Assembly (NCBI RefSeq): GCF_000507245.1
Contig: NC_023035.1
Span: 1,129,001 to 1,193,000 of the forward strand
Direction: 5' to 3'
From: Salinispira pacifica
Lineage (GTDB): Bacteria > Spirochaetota > Spirochaetia > DSM-27196 > Salinispiraceae
DNA length: 64,000 nucleotides
The notes beneath the pieces are model-generated. The model was not told the DNA's origin. It did no database searches and saw only the letters and a list, made by a program, of their open reading frames with translations. Position 1 is the stretch's first letter, and the number at the start of each line of letters is the position of its first letter. This document shows, piece by piece, positions 45,431 through 54,790 of this stretch. The translations under genes and the position numbers were made by a program.

Positions 45431-47050
45431 AGGGCCTCCTGAAAAAACCTTAACCCTATACATATAAATGAAATACTGCTAGGATTTGTGTATGAAGTAC
45501 ACGGTTTTTGCGAAAACCAGGCAAAAACCCTTGCACCTGTTTTCTTGGCGGGAGGGATTATGTATAGAACTGAGGACAAAACGCAGCTTTCATTTGAAGA
45601 TTTCTATCTCCCATTTGGAGGCAAACTGAACCCCAATAACCGCTGGGTTCAGCTTGCTGATTTAATTCCCTGGGAAGATTTAGAAGCAGAATACGCCTCA
45701 CAGTTTGCTATCGAAAGCGGGCAAGGCGCTCCGGCGATCCGTTTCCGTACAGCATTGGGTGCCCTGATTATAAAGGAAAAATTAGGAATTACAGATGAGG
45801 AAACCGTGGAGCAGATTCGTGAGACGCCTTACCTGCAATATCTCATCGGAATGCAGGGGTACCAAGATGAGACTCCTTTTGATCCATCAATGATGGTCCA
45901 TTTCAGAAAGCGAATCAGCATGGACATGATCACTCACGCAAATGAATTGATTATTGCCGAAGAACGTAAAAAAAAACTGAAGATGATACGGAAGCTGAAA
46001 AAGAAGAAAATCCTGAGGTAGAAAACAACGGAAAGCTTCTGATTGATGCCACCTGCGTACCCGGTGATATTCGATATCCCACCGATCTTTCGATTTTAAA
46101 CGAGAGCCGGGAAAAACTGGAAACCATCATAGACGTTCTTCACGCAAAACGGGCCAAGGGGGCGACAAAACCCCGAACCTACCGGCAGAAAGCGCGAAAG
46201 GATTTTTTGGCGGTCATCAAAAAGCGCAGAGCAAGCAAGAACAAGATGCGCAAGGCAATACGCAAGCAGCTGGGGTACATACGCCGTAATCTCCGGCATA
46301 TAGAGCAATTAGCGACGGTAGTCGGCTTGAATAGCCTGTCTCGGCAGCAGTACCGGAATATGCTGGTGATCTCGGAAGTCTTTCGCCAGCAGGCACTGAT
46401 GTATGAATCCAAAGATCATCGAATGTCAGGCCGGATCGTGAGCATATCCCAACCCCATATTCGCCCCATAGTCAGGGGAAAAGCCGGAACCCCGGTTGAG
46501 TTCGGCATGAAGATTTCATCCGCCAATATTGACGGGTACATGTTTATCGATCGCTGTTCATGGGATCCATACAACGAGTCTGGTGATTTAGTCATGCAGG
46601 CTGAAAAGTACAGGCACAGATATGGCGTGTATCCGGCATCAATACACGCCGATCAGATTTACCGCACCAGGGATAACCGAAATTGGTGCAAGGAACGGGG
46701 AATCAGATTATCCGGTCCGCCGCTTGGTCGGCCACCGAAAGATCGTGGTGAAAATCGGGAACGAAAGAAGCTGGCTCGTCAGGATGAGCTGGATAGAATA
46801 GCTGTCGAAGGGACATTTGGCAGAGCAAAACGACGGTACTCAATGGGTCGTTTAATGACAAAGCTTGCTGAGACCAGTGAATCGCAGGTGGCCATGATCA
46901 TGCTGGTGATGAACCTGGAAAAGATTCGGAAGGATCTTTTTTACGTCTTTATCATAGCTATGCTACGCAGCCGAAAAATTACGAAGTCTCATTTCCCCGT
47001 GGTATTGGGGTATGGTAATATGGCAGCATAGGGTTTTTTCAGGAGGCCCT
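45431..47050 (+). mobile_element. IS5-type insertion sequence, copy D (1620 bp)
   Basis: Complete copy with both terminal repeats and the 4 bp duplication ATTT (45427-45430 and 47051-47054). It is the best reference copy: A9 run present, no 42 bp insert and no G deletion. It is nested in the IS4-type element, so it arrived after it. Confidence 0.95.
45560..47031 (+). CDS. IS5-type DDE transposase, copy D (programmed frameshift likely)
   Basis: The start ATG at 45560 follows GGAGGG. Frame 1 encodes the DUF772-like N-terminal domain and ends at 46021. From an A9 run (45968-45976) the -1 frame is open (TEDDTEAEKEENPEVENNG, then LLIDATCVPGD, HADQIYRT, VEGTFGRAKRRY) to 47031. A -1 slip on the A-run gives one protein of about 490 residues, as in several IS families with slippery A tracts. 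All DDE motifs are visible. This is the copy most likely to be active. Confidence 0.85.
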
Positions 47051-47290
47051 ATTTAACCGGACAGCAGTGGTCGTAAATATTTTTTCATAGTATTTGGTGT
47101 ATACATCTATCTCAGAAATGTTCTCTTCCTTAGCCAATCTACTAATACTTTTTGTTTCGTAGTTTTCAATTTTATATACTTCTATATCATTTCCATAACC
47201 ATCTTTTATTGTTTTAAAAGTAACCGTCAATTTACCAGGCCCTGCACAACCTGAGCTTTAGATGGAATAATTCTTCCACATGGAGGAATT

Positions 47291-47593
47291 ATGGATAAAA
47301 AAGTAGAGAAATGGAAGGCTATCACCGATCAATGGCGGGAAAGTGGACAAACCCAAAAGGAGTTCTGCCGAAATCACGAAATCAAGCTTTCAACGCTACA
47401 TTACTGGATGAAGCGGGTTAAGAATTCCATGACCAGTGAATCTCCAAATCGGGATCTGGTCCACATTGAACCGAAGGGGCGCATGGCTTCTTCCAATGAT
47501 ATAGTAATAGAGATTGATCGAAGGTTTCGCATCATGGTGCCGGATAGAATCTCCTCCGAACGTCTGCAAGCAGTTTTGGCGGCATTCCGGTGA
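47291..47593 (+). CDS. tnpA: IS66 TnpA-like accessory protein
   Basis: A 100-residue protein starting with a helix-turn-helix of the IS66 TnpA type (KWKAITDQWRESGQTQKEFC, LSTLHYWMKR). GGAGG precedes the ATG. It is required with TnpB for IS66 transposition, although its mechanism is unclear. It overlaps tnpB by four bases. Confidence 0.88.
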   Translation: MDKKVEKWKAITDQWRESGQTQKEFCRNHEIKLSTLHYWMKRVKNSMTSESPNRDLVHIEPKGRMASSNDIVIEIDRRFRIMVPDRISSERLQAVLAAFR

Positions 47594-47937
47594 TTCCTGA
47601 TCTGTCCCAACTGGATATTTATGTCCGTCCAGGTGTTACTGATATGCGCAAGCAGGTGAACGGTTTATCGGAAATTGTCGAGCAGAAGATGAACCACTTG
47701 GCCATGTCTGGATCCTTGTTTCTGTTCTGCAATCGGAACCGGAGATTACTCAAATGTATCTGGTGGGACCGCAACGGGTTCTGTCTGTGGCTCAAGCGGT
47801 TGGAAAAAGACCGCTTTCCCTGGCCGGACACCGAGGAACAGGCAAAGCAGATCACCACAGCCCAACTACAGATGATTCTGGACGGCATTGATTTTTGGCA
47901 CGCCCATAAGGCAATTGAGTATGTCGAATGTAACTGA
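47590..47937 (+). CDS. tnpB: IS66 TnpB (Orf2)
   Basis: A 115-residue protein with the family signature LDIYVRPGVTDMRKQVNGLSEIV and LFLFCNRNRRLLKCIWWDRNGFCLWLKRLEKDRFPWP. The annotated start is GTG or an early codon overlapping tnpA. It is typical in length and order within the element. Confidence 0.93.
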   Translation: MIPDLSQLDIYVRPGVTDMRKQVNGLSEIVEQKMNHLAMSGSLFLFCNRNRRLLKCIWWDRNGFCLWLKRLEKDRFPWPDTEEQAKQITTAQLQMILDGIDFWHAHKAIEYVECN

Positions 47938-47980
47938 AATGACTTCCCTCAACTGCTGAGTCCATGCTAGAATTTAGATC

Positions 47981-49561
47981 ATGTTGAGCGCAGCGGAGAT
48001 TGAACAGTTACCAGACGCAGTCAAGACCCATATAACCGCACTGGACTCCCGACTTGCTGAGCGCGAACTAGAAATCGAAGACCTTCAGGAACAACTTAAA
48101 CTGGCCCGGTTTCGAAAGTTCGCCCGCACCAGCGAGTCCGCTTCTGACCTGCTGCAGACGATGCTGTTTGAAGAGTCGCAGGTCGCCTCGACACCGGCAG
48201 ATGATACGGATGCCACAGACACAGTTACAACAGTCACGTCTCATACCCGAAAGAAACGGGGGCGAAAACCATTATCCGATGACCTACCGAGGGTCGATGT
48301 CATCCACGACATCCCGGAAGACGAGAAGCACTGTGGATGCGGTCATGAGCTCTCCAAAATCGACGAAGAAGTCAGTGAAAAACTGAAAACCATCCCCGAA
48401 CAGTTTTTCGTCGAACGGCATATACGGCCCAAATATGCCTGCCGTAAATGTGAAGGTTCCGGGGACGAAGACAAACCGGTGTTCCGTATTGCTCCGGTTC
48501 CTCCGTCCATCATCCCTAAGAGTATTGTCACCCCGGAGCTTCTGGCATTCATTATTCAGAACAAGTTTGTCGATCATCTACCCTTTTACCGGCAGGAAAA
48601 GCGCTTTGAACGGGTTGGAGCGAGAATCAGCCGGCAGGATATGTCAAATTGGCAACAGAAAGCGTACGAGCTACTGAAACCCTTTAAAACCCTCATGAAA
48701 GCGCAGATTCTGTCCGGATCGGTCGTTCAGATGGATGAAACCACCGTCCAGGTCATGAATGAAGAGGAAAAATCCAATACCAGTAAATCGTATATGTGGC
48801 TCGCAAGAGGAGGCCCGCCTGATAAAAAGGTGGTGGATTATGAATATCACCGAAGCCGCGGGTCAGACTATGCAAAAAATTACCTCAAAGAATTCTCAGG
48901 CTACTTACAAACCGACGGGTATGTTGGATACGAAACAGCTCTCAAGAACCGGAACGATATCGTACATGTTGGCTGTATGGCTCATATTCGCCGGAAATTC
49001 TTCGAAGCAGGCAAGTCATCAAAGAAAGCCGGAAGCGCTCATGAGGCGGTTTCGAAAATCGCCAAGTTTTACCGTATAGAGAAAGAACTGCGTAGCCTTG
49101 ATCTGTTAGATGAAGAATTTATCTCTGAACGCAAGGCACGAATTGCACCGGTAGCCAAAGATTTCAAAGCATGGCTCGACAAGAAAGCCCTGAGCATTCG
49201 CCCCACCAGTGCCACTGGTCAGGCAGTAAGTTATGCGCTCTCGCAGTGGGACAAGATCATGAAATATCTCGAACATCCTCAGCTCACCCCGGACAACAAC
49301 AGTTCGGAAAATGCTATTCGTCCTTTTGTGCTTGGACGCAAGAACTGGCTATTCAGCGGGAGCCCACAGGGGGCAGAATCCTCCTGTTTCATGTTCTCGC
49401 TCATCGAGACTGCCAGACAGAATGGTTTGAACCCCTACGGCTATCTGGTTCATGTATTCACCCGTGCACCAGAGATTGCCCTTTCTGGAAAATGGGAAGA
49501 ATTACTGCCCTGGAACATTAAGGACGAACTCTTGGAAATGAAGTCGATTTTACAGGCTTAA
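47981..49561 (+). CDS. tnpC: IS66 transposase TnpC
   Basis: A 526-residue DDE transposase. Seen: an N-terminal coiled coil (ERELEIEDLQEQLKLARFRKFARTSE), a zinc-like Cys region (HCGCGHELSKI, KYACRKCEGSGDEDK), the core with VVQMDETTVQV and YLQTDGYVGYETAL, VGCMAHIRRKFFEA, and a C-terminal DNNSSENAIRPFVLGRKNWLFSGSPQGA. It looks intact. Its stop lies 12 bp inside the right end. Confidence 0.95.
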   Translation: MLSAAEIEQLPDAVKTHITALDSRLAERELEIEDLQEQLKLARFRKFARTSESASDLLQTMLFEESQVASTPADDTDATDTVTTVTSHTRKKRGRKPLSDDLPRVDVIHDIPEDEKHCGCGHELSKIDEEVSEKLKTIPEQFFVERHIRPKYACRKCEGSGDEDKPVFRIAPVPPSIIPKSIVTPELLAFIIQNKFVDHLPFYRQEKRFERVGARISRQDMSNWQQKAYELLKPFKTLMKAQILSGSVVQMDETTVQVMNEEEKSNTSKSYMWLARGGPPDKKVVDYEYHRSRGSDYAKNYLKEFSGYLQTDGYVGYETALKNRNDIVHVGCMAHIRRKFFEAGKSSKKAGSAHEAVSKIAKFYRIEKELRSLDLLDEEFISERKARIAPVAKDFKAWLDKKALSIRPTSATGQAVSYALSQWDKIMKYLEHPQLTPDNNSSENAIRPFVLGRKNWLFSGSPQGAESSCFMFSLIETARQNGLNPYGYLVHVFTRAPEIALSGKWEELLPWNIKDELLEMKSILQA

Positions 49562-50635
49562 ATTTACGCTTACTTTTAAAATAAATACCTGGGCTACTAT
49601 TTAACAAAACAGAAGTATATTTAAAACTAGTGCCTTCTTCTTTCATTTCTTTTAAATATTCTTGAAAGGGTAGCATTAAATATTGCTGCTCAACAAATTG
49701 AAAGTCATTAAAGTTTTTAGTATATATATGAATAGTTTCATGGGATTTCTGAAAGCTCTTACCTGCATGTGTACCGCTTACACCTGCAGTTTTAGTTTTT
49801 ATAACTATTGAATTTATATAATTCTCATCATTGAAAACATTATCCATTAGAACTTTAAGATAGCCTTGTTCGTTCTCATCACAATGGACACATAGCACTC
49901 CATCTCTTTTAAGTAATTCTTTTGCAAGCATTAAGCGATTTCTCATAAATGTTAACCAAGTGGAATGGTTGAAGTTGTCATTGTATTTAAAGCTATCGCT
50001 ACCAGTATTATACGGAGGATCAATGTAAATAAGTTTTACTTTCTCCCGATAATTCTTTAAAATTGAAGAAAGCCCTAAAAGATTGTTTCCTTTTATTATC
50101 AGATTATCTTTTTCAGAAACTTCCTCAACTGTATGTTCACCATCTTTATCAAACTTTTTCCAATTAGTTAAAACCTTCGGGCTTAAAAGTCTATCAATCT
50201 CATCAGGAGCAAGGGTTTCATTCCAGAATATTTCATCCCGCTTTGCATCTTCTTTATCCTGTCTACCTTCCAGCACACAGTCTTTATACGGCCAGCTTAA
50301 AACAACATCTTTTTTTTCGGTGATGTATTCATCATCTGTAGTGAGTCCGACTTTATTCTTGAAAGCAGTGTAAGAGTCGGGCAGAAATTGTTTATTGCTG
50401 ATAAATTTCTGGAATTTTATCTTATCAAAAACAAATGTGCCTTCAATATCCTGAAAGAAATGCTTTTTTATCTTTTTGTCTGAAAGAAGAAGCTTTATTA
50501 GCATCGGTTCAAGCTTTAATGCGTCTTCAACAATGACGTTTTTTAGTATTCTTCCTTCTGAGGTGTATTTTTCTTCTTTTGAAAAAAGTTTGGTTAAATC
50601 TTCAAGTAAATTCTGCATATTGTTCCTCTGTTAAA

Positions 50636-52375
50636 TCAATCCTTCTTTTGGAGAAGGTTGGTAATTTTTTCTTTCAAATCTTGTATTTTTTCTTCTGATA
50701 TTTCATTATTTGCCAGCTTTGATAAAGCTGTCAAAGGTTTAATATCTTTCCTTTTAGGTGCTTCGTACCCTAGAAATGACTCCATATCTACATCAAAGAA
50801 GTCTATTTCGCATGTAAAATCGTTTTTGTTACTTTTAATATAATTGTTAATTTCTTCCTGACCGATTTTTTCACCATCACCGTCATAAAGTACAGAATGA
50901 TTTATACCAAGCTCTGAAAAAAGATTCATATATCGATGTATGTTGAATTTACCCATGGAATCTAATACATAAATCTGCTTTTTTTGTAACTCTTCCCAAG
51001 AATTAGCTATAAGATAATCAAATATTACTTTTTCAGTTGCACCTTCACAAATCAATACATGTTTGGCGAAAAAAGCTGATGCTCTCTCTGTATCAAGCCA
51101 TAAAGCATATCGGAAACTTTCATCATCAATCTTCTTAAGAATATCTGGAGTTTCTTCACCAAGGTGCTTATTATTTATAAATTTAATCAGTTTCGGGTCA
51201 CTACTATCATTTACTAATAAATCTGAAAAATACTTATACATGCCTGTATTCGTATCCCATAACTTTTCAAGAACTTCATTCTTTATTTGATATATTGATG
51301 TTCTTCCGCTGTTTTTGTTTACTTTTATTATAGATGGCAACTGATTGATGTTCTTACTTACGAATGTTGTGGAATGAGTTGTTATCAATATTTGATTTTC
51401 TTTTGAAAGTCTCTTCAGACTTAGATTTAAATATTCCTGTTGTGAAGGGTGTAAAAAAGCCTCTGGCTCTTCGAATAGCAACAAGGTGAAATCAGGGTTG
51501 AAATCCTTTTTCTTTGGTGTTTTCTTGTCCACATATTTACTGCTTAAACGAATGAGAGTATACATAATGTGCCTCTGTAATCCCTGGCCTAAATTATCAA
51601 TATCGACTTCTGAATCCTTGAGGTTTCTATCAGTTACATAGTGATTTAGAAGGTTTTTTACTATATCTTCCGGTTTTATTGCATTAATTTTAAAACCAAA
51701 ATCTATTTCCCAATGAGAAATCTGCTCATTGATATCCTGAACAAGGCTGTTTAGAGAGAACTCGTCTCCTTCAGATTCATCTTTAAATTCTTTATTGAAA
51801 TCTTCAAGAGCTGTGTTTAATTGCGAGTAGGAAGGGCTATTTGAAACAATTTTCTTGAAAACAAAGTTTGTTATGTCTCTTAATGGGGATGGGCCAGATA
51901 GTTTTAAAGTGTCAGAAGTTTTAGACATTTCAGGGATGTAAATAGCAGAACCCAATTTAGCGGAAGATATGTTTTTCGCCCCATAAAATTGATTCTTAGA
52001 TAATTCACCCTTTTCATAAGCAAAAATATTGCTATTCTTCGAATCAACCCGTTCTTTATCATCAGATTTAAAATATCTTCTGACTTTCAGAACCTTATCA
52101 GTAGTTTTATATTCTTCTTTGATAAGTTCATTTTCTTCATCTGACAAGATAAGAGTTAATTCAATCCACGATTCTTTATCATCAGTATCGAACTTGGGAA
52201 AATCTTTCTTGTCATTGTATTTAGTACCACCTTCTTCATAAAAAACTCGAAGTGCGGAAATTACATTTGTTTTGCCAGCATTGTTTTCACCGACTAATAG
52301 ACTAAAGGCATCAAGATCGAATGATTCTTCTTTAATTGACCTGAAATTGTGAATTTTTACAGTTTTAATTTTCAT
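50636..52375 (-). CDS. OLD-family ATPase with TOPRIM nuclease domain
   Basis: A 579-residue AAA-type ABC-like ATPase: Walker A GENNAGKT (residues 29-36), a signature-like LGQGLQRH, Walker B LLLFEEPEAFLHP, H-motif TTHST. The C-terminal TOPRIM part has LICEGATEKVIFDYL (Glu) and VLYDGDGE (DxD). OLD nucleases degrade DNA and serve in defence (phage P2 Old, GajA of Gabija). The gene ends 17 bp before mod, so OLD, Mod and Res form one operon of AT-rich genes. No UvrD-like GajB is present. A joint defence role with the type III system is inferred. Confidence 0.9.
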   Translation of the reverse strand: MKIKTVKIHNFRSIKEESFDLDAFSLLVGENNAGKTNVISALRVFYEEGGTKYNDKKDFPKFDTDDKESWIELTLILSDEENELIKEEYKTTDKVLKVRRYFKSDDKERVDSKNSNIFAYEKGELSKNQFYGAKNISSAKLGSAIYIPEMSKTSDTLKLSGPSPLRDITNFVFKKIVSNSPSYSQLNTALEDFNKEFKDESEGDEFSLNSLVQDINEQISHWEIDFGFKINAIKPEDIVKNLLNHYVTDRNLKDSEVDIDNLGQGLQRHIMYTLIRLSSKYVDKKTPKKKDFNPDFTLLLFEEPEAFLHPSQQEYLNLSLKRLSKENQILITTHSTTFVSKNINQLPSIIKVNKNSGRTSIYQIKNEVLEKLWDTNTGMYKYFSDLLVNDSSDPKLIKFINNKHLGEETPDILKKIDDESFRYALWLDTERASAFFAKHVLICEGATEKVIFDYLIANSWEELQKKQIYVLDSMGKFNIHRYMNLFSELGINHSVLYDGDGEKIGQEEINNYIKSNKNDFTCEIDFFDVDMESFLGYEAPKRKDIKPLTALSKLANNEISEEKIQDLKEKITNLLQKKD

Positions 52376-52726
52376 TTCATACCTTCTTCTTTCTTAGCCC
52401 GGCATGGACGCCGGGCTTCTTAGGGCGCGGTCTCTATGTCCATTTCTATTTATTTATATCATATTTTCTCTATTTTGAAAAATTTTGTCCATATAACATA
52501 TTTATTAAACCCAATTCTCTTATCAATCGAAAAATAACATATCTCGAAATAAGTTTTTAAAACGAATATTGGCTATTTTATTATTAAATCCACGGTTTTG
52601 CAAGTTTTGATCAAAACGTCATTCACGACCGGTTATTACCTGTTCCTGATAATCAACGACCCGATCCGGAAATCTGACACATTACTTCAGACTAAACGCT
52701 CCGAATATCAAACAGCCCTGCGGGAC
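52376..52726. other. Intergenic region with hairpin and possible cassette end
   Basis: No gene. A perfect hairpin AGCCCGGC-N6-GCCGGGCT lies at 52396-52417, between the OLD gene start and its presumed promoter. CCATATAAC at 52489-52497 is, on the minus strand, GTTATATGG, the exact partner of the R'' core of the attC at 40605-40613, so it may be the start of a large integron cassette. Sequence beyond it does not look like another attC. Confidence 0.5.
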
Positions 52727-53095
52727 TCACCCGCTGAGCACCCTTCGCATGAATTCCACCCTCCTGGGCGCAAAGTTCACGACATAGCCGAGGCTGCACC
52801 CAGAAATGCGCAAATAATTCAGCAACTGAGCCTCGTGCTGTTCATTCAATGCGGCTACCGCCTTTACCTCCACCACAATACACCCGTTTACAACAAGGTC
52901 TGCGTAGTACTCTCCAACTACTTCCCCCCGAAACAACACCTCAAACTGCTGCTCATAGCCTACCGTGCACCCCAGCTCCCGAAATGCCATGTACAATGCA
53001 TTGTGATACGGCTGCTCCAAAAGACCCGGACCCAATTCACGGTGAACTGAAAACACTCCGTCTAAAACCGTCTTCGACAACTCCTCATACAGCAT
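52727..53095 (-). CDS. GxxExxY-type PD-(D/E)XK-like protein
   Basis: A 122-residue protein with LGPGLLEQPYHNALYMAF (the GxxExxY motif) followed by YADLVVNGCIVVEVKA (an E-x-K nuclease-like core) and EAQLLNYLRISG. This small family is common in Bacteroidetes, spirochaetes and others; its role is unknown though a PD-(D/E)XK fold is predicted. The ATG at 53095 lies behind GGAGG; the longer frame to 53143 is not preferred. Confidence 0.85.
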   Translation of the reverse strand: MLYEELSKTVLDGVFSVHRELGPGLLEQPYHNALYMAFRELGCTVGYEQQFEVLFRGEVVGEYYADLVVNGCIVVEVKAVAALNEQHEAQLLNYLRISGCSLGYVVNFAPRRVEFMRRVLSG

Positions 53096-53290
53096 GGCTG
53101 CCTCCTTTTTTCTTCCCCCGCACCGGAACGAAGGAATGGTCAAGGCCCCGCAGAAGGCGGGAGCGAAGCGTGCCTTGAGGATTCCTGAGTGAAGGACATA
53201 ATAAAAAAAGGGGAGGGCAGGAACATGTAACCCGCCAATTTAAAAAAACTTCAGGATAGGAAATCCTGTACAGTTACATGTCGCGCTCTG
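53096..53290. other. Intergenic region with inverted repeats
   Basis: No gene. CAAGGC (53141-53146) and GCCTTG (53172-53177) form an outer stem around a GC-rich inner part. ACATGTAAC (53223-53231) and GTTACATGT (53273-53281) are perfect 9-base inverted repeats enclosing a smaller stem AGGAT/ATCCT. The second could be an operator or a small structured RNA. Confidence 0.4.
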
Positions 53291-53511
53291 TCGCGCCCGT
53301 CGCGGTCACCGCATCAAGCAAATCATCCGGCTGACAACATCCCGGTGTCTGCATACCACCACAAAAGCCACTGCTGTACGCTGCAACCGTCACCTTGAGC
53401 ACTTCACGCCGAAATTCCCCCGGTCCTTAACATCCCGTGCACCTACCTGTCGCGCCCCGTACATCTACATCTCGCGCCCGTCGCGGTTCCCATCAAAAAA
53501 ATACACAACCC
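53291..53511. repeat. ~210 bp direct repeat, copy 1
   Basis: Shares long identical stretches with 54591-54790 in the same orientation, including GTCGCGGTCACCGCATCAAG, CTGCAACCGTCACCTTGAGC and CATCCCGTGCACCTAC. Copy 1 has about 20 extra bases near its end (an additional GCGCGA-type unit). Neither copy encodes a consistent protein. It lies downstream of the radical SAM gene. Confidence 0.8.
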
Positions 53512-53614
53512 AAAGCTACCTTCAAAAATTCACATATTTCCCTGCTGGATCCCAATCCGTGCTCCTAAGCGGAACCGCCGGCGGTGAAACATGGCAACAG
53601 TCCGAATAACGCTC

Positions 53615-54589
53615 TCATGTAGCGGTGAAAAATACACCCCGATCAAGAGTCACCGAAGTAATCTGTCCTTTGGCCTCCAGAGTTCCCAGGTACTTATTGA
53701 TCTCATTTGTATGAATTCCCAGAAATGCGTGTAAATCTTCAAGAGTGCACGGCCGCCGTGCGATAGTTTCCAAAATGGCAGACTCAACATCACCGTCATA
53801 CGACTCAATGGCTGAACGATCCTGAGGCAGTGCAATAATCTCCACATTGGGCATGTTCCAATACTCACGAATATCCTGCAAATCCTGTACGCTGAGGGGA
53901 ATCAAATCTGCAACAACACCCGGGCGATCCAGGGTATTCAGCTGGACGCGGTCAGGATCGATATTCTTAATTGCCGTCTTCAACAAATCCAGCTCATCCT
54001 TCGAATCGTTAAACCCTTTCAGGAACAGAACCTCCAGCCAAACCTCACCGGTGAACTCCTTCCGCAGGTCCATGACTCCCTGAATACAGGCTGCTACATC
54101 CAGTTCCGCTGTCGGCCGGTTGATTCTCTCGAAAACCTTCTGACTGGCTGCATCCAGGGAAGGCAGGATAACATCCGCAGCAAGGATCGACTCCCGAACC
54201 TCCGGATCAGATAACAGAGTTCCGTTGGTGAGAATAGCCGTTCTCAAGCCGGGGTAATGTGTTTTGATCCAGGTTAAAACATCACCAATCCGGCTGTTGA
54301 GCGTCGGTTCCCCGGAACCCGAAAAGGTGATGAAATCGATACGGGGAGTCCCCTTCAAACACTGCTCCAGTTCTGAAATAACCCGATCGTACCGTATGTA
54401 TTCCATTCTCTCCAGAGTAAGCTTTGTGGTTTTCCCCACCTCACAATACACACAATCCAGGGAGCATACTTTTTTGGGCACCAAATCTATGCCCAGGGAC
54501 ATCCCCAACCGCCTCGACGGCACTGGTCCGAAAACATACGTATACTTCTCTGCCAAAACAAACCTCTCTTCGCTTATCTGTTGCGCCAT
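53615..54589 (-). CDS. Radical SAM protein with C-terminal winged helix (COG0731-like)
   Basis: The 324-residue protein has the opening YVFGPVPSRRLGMSLGIDL, then the cluster motif CSLDCVYC (Cys42, Cys46, Cys49), the GGE-like FSGSGEPTLN and AILTNGTLL for SAM binding, and a C-terminal ~65-residue helix-turn-helix (ARRPCTLEDLHAFLGIHTNEINKYLGTLEAKGQI). Relatives are annotated as Fe-S oxidoreductases of unknown substrate. It is flanked by two copies of a ~210 bp repeat. The start at 54589 is ATG just before repeat copy 2. Confidence 0.88.
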   Translation of the reverse strand: MAQQISEERFVLAEKYTYVFGPVPSRRLGMSLGIDLVPKKVCSLDCVYCEVGKTTKLTLERMEYIRYDRVISELEQCLKGTPRIDFITFSGSGEPTLNSRIGDVLTWIKTHYPGLRTAILTNGTLLSDPEVRESILAADVILPSLDAASQKVFERINRPTAELDVAACIQGVMDLRKEFTGEVWLEVLFLKGFNDSKDELDLLKTAIKNIDPDRVQLNTLDRPGVVADLIPLSVQDLQDIREYWNMPNVEIIALPQDRSAIESYDGDVESAILETIARRPCTLEDLHAFLGIHTNEINKYLGTLEAKGQITSVTLDRGVFFTAT

Positions 54590-54590
54590 G

Positions 54591-54790
54591 TCCCGCCCGT
54601 CGCGGTCACCGCATCAAGCAAATCATCCGGATGACAAAAGACCGCTGTCTGCATACCACCGCAAAAGACCCCGCTGCCCGCTGCAACCGTCACCTTGAGC
54701 ACTTCACTCCGAAATTCCTCCGGTCCATAACATCCCGTGCACCTACATGTCGCGCCCTGTAGTGCCTGTCGCGGTTCCCTCCAAAAAAAT
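54591..54790. repeat. ~200 bp direct repeat, copy 2
   Basis: The second copy of the element at 53291-53511, directly upstream of the radical SAM start codon. A recurring short unit, roughly GCGCGACATGTAGGTGCACGG on the minus strand, occurs once here and two to three times in copy 1. A duplication that carried the promoter region of the gene is one explanation. Confidence 0.8.

Larger units (their letters stand above)
44179..47069 (-). mobile_element. IS4-type insertion sequence, interrupted by IS5-type copy D
   Basis: Inverted repeats CACTGCTGTCCGGTTTAA (44179-44196) and TTAACCGGACAGCAGTG (47053-47069). The 9 bp target duplication GTCGTAAAT borders both ends (44170-44178 and 47070-47078). 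Copy D lies between the transposase gene and the right repeat; without it the element would be about 1.27 kb. It sits inside mod. Confidence 0.92.
47220..49573 (+). mobile_element. IS66-family insertion sequence (2354 bp)
   Basis: The left end starts GTAACCGTCAATTTA and the right end, complemented, starts GTAAGCGTAAATTTA, with the GTAA ends known for IS66. An exact 8 bp duplication TTTTAAAA flanks it (47212-47219 and 49574-49581), the usual size for this family. It carries the full tnpA, tnpB, tnpC set and sits in mod. Confidence 0.95.
43284..50618 (-). pseudogene. Type III DNA methyltransferase Mod, split into three by insertion sequences
   Basis: The N-terminal part (50618-49574) has IKGNNLLGL and the catalytic LIYIDPPYNTGSDSF motif (DPPY at residues 200-203). 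The middle part (about 47211-47070) reads TIKDGYGNDIEVYKIENYETK. The C-terminal part (44169-43284) has GGVSFPNGQKPEQLLKIL, the SAM motif DYHLGSGTTCAVAL and a tail ending GGKA. Removing the IS66 element with one TTTTAAAA copy and the IS4/IS5 composite with one GTCGTAAAT copy leaves 1045+142+886 = 2073 bases, exactly 691 codons, in frame. It is the recognition and methylation subunit for Res. Confidence 0.92.

Noticed and set aside
44179-49573. A CRISPR array or other repeat system in the AT-rich island
   Set aside because: The repeats there are IS ends and target duplications; no regularly spaced repeats were seen anywhere in the window.
52598-53050. 150-codon plus-strand frame opposite the GxxExxY gene
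   Set aside because: Antisense of a recognised family, with no ribosome site.
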